Shown here piece after piece: positions 19,937 through 27,833 of a DNA stretch of 59,244 nucleotides (position 1 is its first letter; each line of letters starts with the position of its first letter). This DNA comes from an uncultured Bacteroidota bacterium. Lineage in GTDB: Bacteria; Bacteroidota; Bacteroidia; Flavobacteriales; Flavobacteriaceae. The position numbers and the translations under genes were made by a program. The notes beneath the pieces were generated by a model. The model searched no databases. It was not told where the DNA came from and worked only from the letters and a program-made list of their open reading frames with translations. The stretch lies in NCBI GenBank assembly GCA_902598295.1, contig CACKBA010000004.1:1-59244 (forward strand), written 5' to 3'.

Positions 19937-20938
19937 TTAATCTAATTTGTGTTTTAAAAATGGATAGTCCTTTTGTTCATAAACTGCGTCATACATAACA
20001 TTTATATCAGGAAAGGGAGATTCTTCAGCAAATTTTTGACATTCAACAACTCTTTCTTTGACTTTAGTATCCATAACTGATATTTCCTCTTGTGAAGCGT
20101 AGCTATTTTGTATTAAAATATCTTTTACCTGCGTAATTGGATCAATTTTTCTATACTCTTCAACTTCTTCTTTTGTTCTGTATTTTTGGGCATCAGACAT
20201 CGAGTGTCCTCTATATCTGTATGTTTTCATTTCTAATAGAGATGGACCCTTTCCAGATCTAGCTCTGGAAATTGCTTCATCTAATGCCTCTGCGACTTTA
20301 ACCGGATTCATTCCATCAACAGGACCACACGGCATTTCGTAGCCAAGACCTAATTTCCAAATTTCAGTGTGATTGCTGGTACGTTTGACAGATGTACCCA
20401 TTGCATAACCATTATTTTCAACAATAAAAACGACAGGAAGCTCCCATAACATCGCTAAGTTTAGAGTTTCGTGAAAAGAACCTTGTCTAACAGCACCATC
20501 ACCCATAAAACACAGTGTTACGGATTCTCTATTAAAATACTTATCACCAAAAGCCATTCCTGCTCCAAGCGGGATCTGTCCACCAACAATACCATGTCCT
20601 CCATGAAATCTATGTTCTTTAGAGAAAATATGCATCGATCCACCAAGTCCATTTGATGTGCCAGTTGCCTTGCCATAAAGTTCAGCCATGACCTTTTTAG
20701 GATCTACACCCATACCAATTGGCATAACATGATTTCTGTATGCAGTTATCATTCGGTCTTTTTCAAGATCCATGACATGAAGGGCCCCGGCCAAAATGGC
20801 TTCCTGACCATTATAAAGGTGAAGAAATCCTCTTACTTTTTGTTGAATGTAAACAGAGGCAAGTTTGTCCTCAAACTTTCTCCAAAAGAGCATTTCCTCA
20901 TACCAGTTTAAATAAATCTCTTTTGTGATTGGCCTCAT
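19937..20938 (-). CDS. pdhA: Pyruvate dehydrogenase E1 component, alpha subunit
   Basis: 333 residues. The thiamine-diphosphate motif runs from MGDGAVRQGSFHETLNLA to VENNGYAMGT, and the loop YRYRGHSMSDAQKYR is present. GGSMHIFSKEHRFHGGHGIV is characteristic of E1-alpha. The beta subunit gene is not beside it, which is common in Flavobacteriia, where it sits elsewhere. First gene of the six-gene unit ending with the DUF389 gene; a -7-like box lies just upstream. Confidence 0.97.
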   Translation of the reverse strand: MRPITKEIYLNWYEEMLFWRKFEDKLASVYIQQKVRGFLHLYNGQEAILAGALHVMDLEKDRMITAYRNHVMPIGMGVDPKKVMAELYGKATGTSNGLGGSMHIFSKEHRFHGGHGIVGGQIPLGAGMAFGDKYFNRESVTLCFMGDGAVRQGSFHETLNLAMLWELPVVFIVENNGYAMGTSVKRTSNHTEIWKLGLGYEMPCGPVDGMNPVKVAEALDEAISRARSGKGPSLLEMKTYRYRGHSMSDAQKYRTKEEVEEYRKIDPITQVKDILIQNSYASQEEISVMDTKVKERVVECQKFAEESPFPDINVMYDAVYEQKDYPFLKHKLD

Positions 20939-20948
20939 ATATTATGAG

Positions 20949-20956
20949 CAAAGATA
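20949..20956 (-). promoter_or_regulatory. Possible Bacteroidetes-type -7 box for the pdhA operon
   Basis: On the minus strand this reads TATCTTTG, a full match to TAnnTTTG, ending 10 bases before the pdhA ATG. No good TTTG at the -33 distance is seen, and the leader would be only a few bases, so this is a candidate only. Confidence 0.35.
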
Positions 20957-20993
20957 ATTCAAATATTCCAGTTTTTAAACTGTAAAAATCATC

Positions 20994-22115
20994 TTAATCA
21001 AATGCATATGCTAAACCAACTCTGAGTGTATTTTCTAGTGGACTAATGACATCAGACGTTGAAATCAAATAAGATAAATCAATCTTTAGGTCATTTGTAA
21101 TGAAACCAGCTCCTGCAGTTATAAATTTTCTTGAACCTTTCAATTCGTGTTCACTAAAATATCCAGTTCTTAAAAAGAATGAATTATTGAAAGCATACTC
21201 CAAACCAATTGAGTATGTAAACTCTTTTAACTCTTCACTGAATCCATCAGGTGCATCATTGAAAGACTTAAACAAACCAGATAAAAAACTAATATCAGGT
21301 TGTCTGTATGCAATTAAATCGCCAGAGGAGTTATAAACTTCCTCACTGGGTGTTGGTACAAGCAGTTTATTAATTTCAATTGTTGCAGATAAACTATTAT
21401 TGCTATCAAAAATAAACTCATAACCAGCACCAAGTCTTAAGTTTGTTGGTATGAAACTTTCATTTCCTTGCTCCGCATATTTCATTTTAGGTCCAAGATT
21501 AGAAATATTAAATCCAGCTCTCCAAATTCCTTCAGAACCACCCATCTGAACCATATCGGATTGATAGAAACCTGAAATATCTACTGCAACAGATGAAGCG
21601 GCTTCAGTTTCATCACCAAGAGACTGAATTTTTACGTCAGAAAGTAAAAATCTCCCTGAAACTGCCATTGAGAAGTTTTCACTCAATTTTAATGAATAAG
21701 CTGCATCCAATGTAAATTCATTTGGATTTTCAACTATTGGAATGTCTAAAGGATTTTGGAGTATATCAATATCACCGAGATTAAAGTATTTTAAACTTGC
21801 ACTCCAAGCAGACCTGTCTGATATTTTGTTATAATATGAAATATTTGCAAGAAATACATCATTAACCAATTTACTTAGATATGGAGTATAACTAAATCCA
21901 AGCCCTCCTTCTCTTTCACTAAAAACATATTTAGCAGGATTCCAATGCTGCGAAAAGTTATCCACCGATGTTGCAACACCTTGCTCTCCCATTCCTGCAG
22001 CTCTAGCATCTGATGCAATCATTAAAAAAGGAACTGCTGTAGTAATAACTCTTCTTTCTTGGGAATAACTGTTTATCAATAGTAGTGAAAAAATCAGTAT
22101 GAAAATTTTTCTCAT
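20994..22115 (-). CDS. porV: Type IX secretion system outer membrane protein PorV (LptO)
   Basis: 373 residues with a signal peptide (MRKIFILIFSLLLINSYSQ). The start of the mature protein, AVPFLMIASDARAAGMGEQG followed by ATSVDNFSQHWNPAKY, is the conserved PorV opening of this FadL-like barrel family. PorV takes cargo from the Sov translocon and hands it to the PorU sortase, which removes the C-terminal signal and attaches cargo to lipid. In many Flavobacteriia porU and gldJ are neighbours; here gldJ is 2.8 kb away and porU is not in between. The stop lies 55 bp from pdhA. Confidence 0.93.
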   Translation of the reverse strand: MRKIFILIFSLLLINSYSQERRVITTAVPFLMIASDARAAGMGEQGVATSVDNFSQHWNPAKYVFSEREGGLGFSYTPYLSKLVNDVFLANISYYNKISDRSAWSASLKYFNLGDIDILQNPLDIPIVENPNEFTLDAAYSLKLSENFSMAVSGRFLLSDVKIQSLGDETEAASSVAVDISGFYQSDMVQMGGSEGIWRAGFNISNLGPKMKYAEQGNESFIPTNLRLGAGYEFIFDSNNSLSATIEINKLLVPTPSEEVYNSSGDLIAYRQPDISFLSGLFKSFNDAPDGFSEELKEFTYSIGLEYAFNNSFFLRTGYFSEHELKGSRKFITAGAGFITNDLKIDLSYLISTSDVISPLENTLRVGLAYAFD

Positions 22116-22133
22116 AATTTTTGTTTTAATTTT

Positions 22134-24245
22134 TTACTTTTTTAATTCCTGAATTTCAGCCTTCAACTTTTCAATTTCCTCGTTTAACTCCTGAACAGCT
22201 TTAATTAGTGGAACAACTAATTTAGAGTATTCAACACCCATGGCGTCTTCATCAGACTTAGCTTTGTGAACAATTTGATTTTCAATTTGCATATCAGCGT
22301 TAACTTTTTCAATATCCTGAGCAATCAATCCAATTTGTAGAGTTTCGTCTCCACTAAAAGAACCATTCCAATAATATGAAACTGGTTTTAACTTTAAAAT
22401 ATATGACAATCCATAATCGAGTGGTTTTATAAAGTTTTTAAGCTTTAAATCTGATGATTCTGTGAATGCTGCAGCATGAGCTGTTGCACCCGCGTCATAA
22501 GATAGGTAGACATCTGTAACAGATGCATTTCCAATTACAGCAATATTGTTTCCTAACTGGTGTGTAATACCAGCTCCTAAGGCAATTCTATTTTGCGAAC
22601 CAGCATTTGCAGCTTGAACACCTGAGTTATTTCCAATAAATACGTTGCTTGATCCCCCAACAATAAATTGTCCTGCTGAAGTACCAACTAAAGTGTTGTA
22701 TTTACCTGATGTTATTTTTTTACCAGCATTAAATCCAACCACTGTATTATTAAATCCGGCACCAATGGTAGTATCAGTCCAATCATTAACACCAACAATA
22801 GTATTTTTAATTGCAGCAGCTCCTAAAGATAGGTTAGATGATGTTTCTCCCAAGATAAAGTTGGAAGTGTCTTTATAACCATCAGTCAAATCATTAACAG
22901 CACCAGCAACACCAGAATCTCCAGTGTCTCCTTTGTCTCCTTTTGGTCCCTGAGCACCATCGGCTCCATCAGCACCGGCAGCACCTCTGTCTCCTTTGTC
23001 TCCTTTTGCTCCCTGAGCACCATCGGCTCCATCAGCACCGGCAGCACCTGTGTCTCCTTTATCTCCTTTTGCTCCCTGAGCACCATCGGCTCCTCTTAAA
23101 TCACCTGTCGTGAATCCTAACCCATCATCAGATGTAAAAGTTACTACTCCAGTACTTGAATTATAAGATCCTCCGGTCCAACCTTTTCCATCAGTACCAT
23201 CTGCGCCAGAACCACCAGTTCCGGTCGCAGCCGTTGTCATTGTGGTTCCGTCAGCAAAAGCAATTGCATTGAGATATACAGTAGCTCCCTGGTCTTGCGC
23301 CATGTAAACCTTACTAACATTTGCATTACCAATAGTTACAACATTATCACCATCAACACCAACTGCACTTGGACCAATAACAATTTGACCTCTAGCACTG
23401 GTTGAACCTGCTTGAGCATTGTAACCAAGTAATACATTATTGTTTCCAGTTGTAAGATTTGATCCAGCAGACATACCTACAGCAACATTATTATTAGCAT
23501 TTGAACTTTTTAACGCACTGTGCCCAACAGCAACAGACCTTAAACCAGAGGATGAATTGGTTAAAGCATTAAAACCTATAGCAACAGTATCATCAACATT
23601 ACTAGCTGAATCTAGGGCATTAATCCCCACAGCAACATTTGTGTTTGAACCTTGAGAGTTGACTTCAGGATTACTACCACCATTAATCCACACTCCGTTG
23701 GAGTATGTGCTAACATCACTTAAATCGTTTAAACTTGAGGCACCATCAGCACCATCAGCACCATCAGCACCGGCAGGTCCGGCAGGTCCGGCAGGTCCAG
23801 CAGGTCCGGCAGGTCCAGCAGGTCCGGCAGGTCCGGCAGGTCCTACGGCACCATCTTTTGCATTTAGAGCATACAATGCGTAGGGCACAGGTAATAATTC
23901 ACTTTCTGTAGAAACAGAGTAATTATAACCGTCAAGTACAGTTATAGTTGCACTGACATAATGCTTTCCAGATCCCCAGTCAATAACTGAAAATGCGGTT
24001 GTGTTTTTTGATCCAAGTCGAAGACTAACAAGACCATTTTTGCTTGTTTTTGCAGTGTGAGACTCAGAATATACGCTGGCTCCGTTACTTTTTATTACCA
24101 AGTCAACTTCAACATCTGTGTTTACAACTAAATTACCATTTGCATAACGTACGATACTCTGATAGGAGAGATCCTGTGATATCTGAGAATATGAAAAAGT
24201 TGAAAATAAAGTTGCTATTGATAAAAAGGTTAATAGTTTTTTCAT
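22134..24245 (-). CDS. Collagen-like, YadA-head-like fibre protein with S74 intramolecular chaperone tail
   Basis: 703 residues. A signal peptide (about 1-20) is followed by a beta domain (25-125), a collagen-like block with eight GPA and three GAD triplets, a YadA-head-like region (VAVGINAL, VAIGFNAL, VAVGHSAL, VAVGMSAG), a second collagen-like block of three 21-residue repeats (GADGAQGAKGDKGDTG type), another head-like region, and a peptidase S74 domain with the Ser-Lys pair of SDLKLK (Ser598, Lys603). It ends in a coiled coil (EEIEKLKAEIQELKK). S74 domains drive trimer folding of phage tail fibres and then cut themselves off. A trimeric surface fibre is inferred. There is no T9SS sorting tail. 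It lies 8 bp after the small T9SS-sorted gene. Confidence 0.88.
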   Translation of the reverse strand: MKKLLTFLSIATLFSTFSYSQISQDLSYQSIVRYANGNLVVNTDVEVDLVIKSNGASVYSESHTAKTSKNGLVSLRLGSKNTTAFSVIDWGSGKHYVSATITVLDGYNYSVSTESELLPVPYALYALNAKDGAVGPAGPAGPAGPAGPAGPAGPAGPAGADGADGADGASSLNDLSDVSTYSNGVWINGGSNPEVNSQGSNTNVAVGINALDSASNVDDTVAIGFNALTNSSSGLRSVAVGHSALKSSNANNNVAVGMSAGSNLTTGNNNVLLGYNAQAGSTSARGQIVIGPSAVGVDGDNVVTIGNANVSKVYMAQDQGATVYLNAIAFADGTTMTTAATGTGGSGADGTDGKGWTGGSYNSSTGVVTFTSDDGLGFTTGDLRGADGAQGAKGDKGDTGAAGADGADGAQGAKGDKGDRGAAGADGADGAQGPKGDKGDTGDSGVAGAVNDLTDGYKDTSNFILGETSSNLSLGAAAIKNTIVGVNDWTDTTIGAGFNNTVVGFNAGKKITSGKYNTLVGTSAGQFIVGGSSNVFIGNNSGVQAANAGSQNRIALGAGITHQLGNNIAVIGNASVTDVYLSYDAGATAHAAAFTESSDLKLKNFIKPLDYGLSYILKLKPVSYYWNGSFSGDETLQIGLIAQDIEKVNADMQIENQIVHKAKSDEDAMGVEYSKLVVPLIKAVQELNEEIEKLKAEIQELKK
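22900..23094 (-). repeat. Three tandem 63-bp repeats coding for collagen-like units
   Basis: Three near-identical 63-bp units inside the fibre gene each encode 21 residues of Gly-x-y triplets (GADGAQGAKGDKGDTG-like). The unit length is a multiple of three, so copy-number change would keep the frame and alter stalk length. Confidence 0.8.
23741..23853 (-). repeat. GC-rich 9-bp repeat coding for (GPA)8(GAD)3
   Basis: Short tandem repeats of GGTCCGGCA type and GGTGCTGAT type in the fibre gene encode eight GPA and three GAD triplets. The stretch is far more GC-rich than the neighbouring sequence and is prone to slippage in whole codons. Confidence 0.8.
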
Positions 24246-24253
24246 TTTAAAAA

Positions 24254-24718
24254 TTAATATTTAATTATTTTGATTGTTTTATTAAGTTTTTCCTGTTTAA
24301 ATATGTGGACAAAATATACACCGTTTGATAGTGTTGAAACATCCAATGAGAATGGATTTGAATCAATTGCTCCCTCCATGATATATGCTCCAGCAACTGA
24401 ACTAACAGAATAGCCCAACGCCCCAATATCATCAATTCCCAACGATATAAATATTCTATTGGTGGTTGGATTTGGATATGCTTTGAGAGAAATGAAATCA
24501 AATTCAATTACATCACCATCTAAATAAAATGATTGCAAAACACCTTCTTTATAACTGAGATTACTGCTAATATTTTGATAAAAAATTTGTCCGATTGAAT
24601 AATCCACATCTAATGAACTTGAGTTGGTTAAATTTCCTCCACTAGCCACAAAATCAGTTTGGGAATGTAAATTGTTCAATGAAAATAAAAACATAAAAAC
24701 AAGTATAAAGTACTTCAT
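24254..24718 (-). CDS. Small T9SS type A sorting-domain protein
   Basis: 154 residues. Signal peptide to about residue 19 (LHSQ), then a short beta domain of a kind common in Bacteroidota (VASGGNLTNSSSLDVDYSIG, followed by KEGVLQSFY), then a complete T9SS type A sorting tail (about 80-154: LKAYPNPTTNRIFISLG, LSNGVYFVHIFKQEKLNKT). It should be exported by T9SS and fixed to the surface. Nearly half of the mature protein is the sorting tail. It precedes the collagen-like fibre gene by 8 bp on the same strand, so they are probably co-transcribed. Confidence 0.88.
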   Translation of the reverse strand: MKYFILVFMFLFSLNNLHSQTDFVASGGNLTNSSSLDVDYSIGQIFYQNISSNLSYKEGVLQSFYLDGDVIEFDFISLKAYPNPTTNRIFISLGIDDIGALGYSVSSVAGAYIMEGAIDSNPFSLDVSTLSNGVYFVHIFKQEKLNKTIKIIKY

Positions 24719-24745
24719 ATTTATAAGGTTTTTGAAATTATTTTT

Positions 24746-24795
24746 TAGGTATAAACCAAGTTATGAATAATTATAAAAGTATCAAAATATACCTA
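24746..24795. promoter_or_regulatory. 8-bp inverted repeat with 34-bp spacer between divergent gldJ and the fibre module
   Basis: TAGGTATA at 24746-24753 and TATACCTA at 24788-24795 are perfect reverse complements in the 168-bp region that must hold promoters for both the fibre module (minus) and gldJ (plus). It could be a pair of operator half sites, but AT-rich sequence gives such matches by chance. The rest of this region shows no strong motif; near the gldJ start TATATTTA is one base off TAnnTTTG. Confidence 0.25.
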
Positions 24796-24886
24796 TTCAA
24801 ATTAGTAAGGGCACATTTCTTGCAATATAAATTATGTATATAAATTTTAAAGTAATTTCGATTCTTTATATATTTACGCCTGACGT

Positions 24887-26506
24887 ATGAAAAATTTAAA
24901 TTTTATTTTATTCCTCTTTACCCTGCTTTTAGTTTTGGGTTGTAACAGAAATAGCATGAAAGGTAGTGGGAAAAATTCTTCTTCAGCAACAGGTTGGAGT
25001 ATTAATGATAAAGATGGAGGTGGTTTTTCATACAACAAAAAATACAAAGGTCAAATTACAGCCCCTGGTATGATATTTATTCAAGGTGGTACTTTCGTTA
25101 AGGGTAATGCCAAAGATAATGTAATGAATGACTGGAATAATTCCCCTAATCAACAATATGTACGCTCATTTTTTATGGACGAAACTGAGGTTACAAATGT
25201 TATGTACAGAGAATATTTATTCTGGCTTAAGAAGAAATTTTACAAGTCAGATAATGAAAATGTGAGAAATATATATTTTGCGGCGTTACCAGATACATTA
25301 GTTTGGAGAAATCCATTAGGGTTTAATGAAGATATGGTTAACAATTATTTGAGGCATCCTGCTTTTAATAATCACCCTGTTGTTGGTGTTTCTTGGGTTC
25401 AAGCACAAAATTTCTCGAAATGGAGAACTAATAGAGTTAATGAAAAATTATTGATAGACAAAGGTTTTCTAAATGAAGAGGCGGTCAAGGAACAATATAA
25501 TGATAGTACTGACGTATATGGATTCAATACATTTACATATTTAGTTAGTCCCAAAGCGTCATATGGTGGAAATCTTGAAAATTTAATTGAAGGGACAGCA
25601 TCTGCTGATACAGAAAATCCTGAGTTTGTTTCAATTGAATCAGGATTATTAGTACCAACTTACAGACTTCCAACAGAGGCAGAGTGGGAATACGCAGCTT
25701 TGGGTCTAGAGGAATTGAGAGAAGGAAATTTATACAGAGGAAAGAAGAAGTTTCCTTGGTCTGGTGAATATACAAGATCTCAACAGAAAAAAACATTGGG
25801 AGACCAACTTGCTAATTTCAAACTTGGAAGAGGTGATTATGGTGGTATTGCTGGTTGGTCAGAAGAAGGCAGTGGAATTACAACAAGTAGCAGAGCATAT
25901 CCACCCAATAGTTTTGGTTTGTACGGAATGGCAGGAAATGTGTCTGAGTGGGTTGCAGATGTCTACAGACCAATTATTGACGAGGAAGCGAATGATTTTA
26001 ACTATTACAGGGGTAATATATATTCCAAGCCGCAAATCACAAGAGATGGAAAAATAACTACAATCAATGAAGAAAATTTTAAAGATCAATTTCAAGTAAT
26101 GGAAAATGGACGCCTTAAAATATTCAAACTTCCCGGTGAAATTGCCTCCGAAGAACTTTCTGAGGAAGATCTTAGAAGAATTAACTACACAAGAGCTGAA
26201 AATAGAGACTATAAAGATGGTGATAATGAATCAACAAGAGAATTTGCAAGCAGCAGTTCTGGTTTAAATAGACCCATGTATAGTGATCCTACATTAGAGA
26301 AATCAGCATCTACAAAAAGGTTGACATTAATTAGTAACGAGGCAAGAGTATATAAGGGAGGTTCCTGGCTTGACAGATCTTATTATTTAGACCCAGCGCA
26401 AAGAAGATTTTATCCTGAATACTTTGCAACGAACTTTATTGGTTTCAGAAATGCTATGTCTTACATGGGCGAAGATAGAAATCAAACGAAGCCAAAAAGA
26501 AGATAA
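24887..26506 (+). CDS. gldJ: Gliding motility lipoprotein GldJ
   Basis: 539 residues. Lipoprotein signal with Cys19 (LLLVLGCNRN). The rest is a formylglycine-generating-enzyme-like (SUMF1) domain: MIFIQGGTFVKGN, DETEVTNVMYREYL, HPVVGVSWVQAQNFSKWR, YRLPTEAEWEYAALG, FGLYGMAGNVSEWV and, near the end, YKGGSWLDR. GldJ is required for gliding and stabilises the T9SS motor ring protein GldK. GldK is a related FGE-fold protein and the main alternative; the long FGE domain and murF immediately downstream favour GldJ. Confidence 0.9.
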   Translation: MKNLNFILFLFTLLLVLGCNRNSMKGSGKNSSSATGWSINDKDGGGFSYNKKYKGQITAPGMIFIQGGTFVKGNAKDNVMNDWNNSPNQQYVRSFFMDETEVTNVMYREYLFWLKKKFYKSDNENVRNIYFAALPDTLVWRNPLGFNEDMVNNYLRHPAFNNHPVVGVSWVQAQNFSKWRTNRVNEKLLIDKGFLNEEAVKEQYNDSTDVYGFNTFTYLVSPKASYGGNLENLIEGTASADTENPEFVSIESGLLVPTYRLPTEAEWEYAALGLEELREGNLYRGKKKFPWSGEYTRSQQKKTLGDQLANFKLGRGDYGGIAGWSEEGSGITTSSRAYPPNSFGLYGMAGNVSEWVADVYRPIIDEEANDFNYYRGNIYSKPQITRDGKITTINEENFKDQFQVMENGRLKIFKLPGEIASEELSEEDLRRINYTRAENRDYKDGDNESTREFASSSSGLNRPMYSDPTLEKSASTKRLTLISNEARVYKGGSWLDRSYYLDPAQRRFYPEYFATNFIGFRNAMSYMGEDRNQTKPKRR

Positions 26507-26549
26507 TTATTTCTTCATTTCTCATTGACATATTCTTTATATTTAAGAT

Positions 26550-27833
26550 ATGCTTTCTGTTAATGAGTTATATCACGAACTAAAATTATCTAATTATCTT
26601 GTTGATATAGATTCAAGAAAAATTAGAAAAGGTTCCATCTTTTTTGGGATAAAAGGTGATAATTTCAATGGAAATGATTTTGTAAACGATGCAATTAAAA
26701 ACGGTTCTCGTTTGGCTATTACTGACGAGGAAAATCCAAACTTCAATTTTGATCAGAGAATAATTAAAGTTTCTGACGCATTAAGTACCCTTCAAGAACT
26801 CTCCAAATATCATAGAAAAACTTGCAATGCGAAAGTAATAGGTATAACAGGAAGTAACGGAAAGACAACAACAAAAGAACTAATTAATTTAGTACTCAGT
26901 TCAGATTACAAAACAATTTGCACCTCTGGTAATTTTAATAATCATATTGGTTTACCATTAAGTCTTTTTGAAATAAAAGATGATACTGAATTTGCAATTA
27001 TCGAAATGGGCGCAAACAATTTTGGAGAAATTGCATTTTTAACCTCACTTTGCGAACCTGATTATGGATATATAACAAATTTTGGAAAAGCTCATCTTAA
27101 AGGTTTTATTAATGTAGACGGAGTCATAAAAGCAAAGACCGAACTATACAAATGGATTATTGAAAATGATAAAACTCTTTTGATTAATGGACAGGATAAA
27201 AATCAAAAAAAATTTGATGTTCACAAACATATTATTTTTGGAAGTAGTGAGAATTTCAACTATACTTTTACGGAAAGAAATAAAGATTTTGTTAATGTTT
27301 TATTCGAAAACTACCTATTTGAAACCAAACTTTACGGAACATATAACTATTCAAACGTTTGTGCTGCAATAGCACTAGGACTTGAGTTTGGCATTGATAA
27401 AAATAAAATCAATCAATCTTTAAAAGACTATCAACCTAAAAATAACAGATCTGAAATCATAAAAATTGGTGATAAAACAATTGTACTTGATGCATATAAT
27501 GCCAATCCATCCAGTGTGGAAGAAGCAATTAAATCATTTTCGATATTAGAGGGCGATAAAGCAATTATTCTAGGTGATATGTATGAACTTGGAAAGGAAT
27601 CATCAATTGAACATAAAAAAATTATAAAATTATGTCAAGAGAATATCAATTCTAAATGTATTTTTATTGGTGAAAAATTTTATAGTTTTTCGAATAATGA
27701 ACAAAACTCAAATTTTTTTAAAAATAAATCTGATTTTTTCAATTCCAACATGGAAATAGGTGAAAAAAATATTCTGATTAAAGGTTCCCGTGGAATGAAG
27801 ATGGAAGAAATCATAAAACACATACAAGAATGA
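26550..27833 (+). CDS. murF: UDP-N-acetylmuramoyl-tripeptide--D-alanyl-D-alanine ligase (MurF)
   Basis: 427 residues. N-terminal substrate domain with DSRKIRKGSIFFGIKGDNFNG, ATP loop GITGSNGKTTTKEL near residue 100, EMGANNFGEI, the central TNFGKAHL, and the C-terminal VLDAYNANPSSVEEAI typical of MurF. It adds D-Ala-D-Ala to the peptidoglycan precursor in the cytoplasm. Downstream of gldJ, as in other Flavobacteriia, with 43 bp between; it overlaps the amidase gene by 4 bp. Confidence 0.95.
   Translation: MLSVNELYHELKLSNYLVDIDSRKIRKGSIFFGIKGDNFNGNDFVNDAIKNGSRLAITDEENPNFNFDQRIIKVSDALSTLQELSKYHRKTCNAKVIGITGSNGKTTTKELINLVLSSDYKTICTSGNFNNHIGLPLSLFEIKDDTEFAIIEMGANNFGEIAFLTSLCEPDYGYITNFGKAHLKGFINVDGVIKAKTELYKWIIENDKTLLINGQDKNQKKFDVHKHIIFGSSENFNYTFTERNKDFVNVLFENYLFETKLYGTYNYSNVCAAIALGLEFGIDKNKINQSLKDYQPKNNRSEIIKIGDKTIVLDAYNANPSSVEEAIKSFSILEGDKAIILGDMYELGKESSIEHKKIIKLCQENINSKCIFIGEKFYSFSNNEQNSNFFKNKSDFFNSNMEIGEKNILIKGSRGMKMEEIIKHIQE

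Noticed and set aside
22886-23086. Minus-strand frame in another phase inside the 63-bp repeats
   Set aside because: Repeats of a multiple of three keep every frame open; it has no start context or domain.
22900-23853. Could the tandem repeats be a CRISPR array
   Set aside because: There are no unique spacers; units are contiguous and encode Gly-x-y triplets in frame.
23659-23883. Plus-strand open frame with Gly/Pro/Ala repeats opposite the fibre gene
   Set aside because: It is the mirror of the collagen-like codons; the minus-strand gene has a signal peptide and a recognisable domain order.
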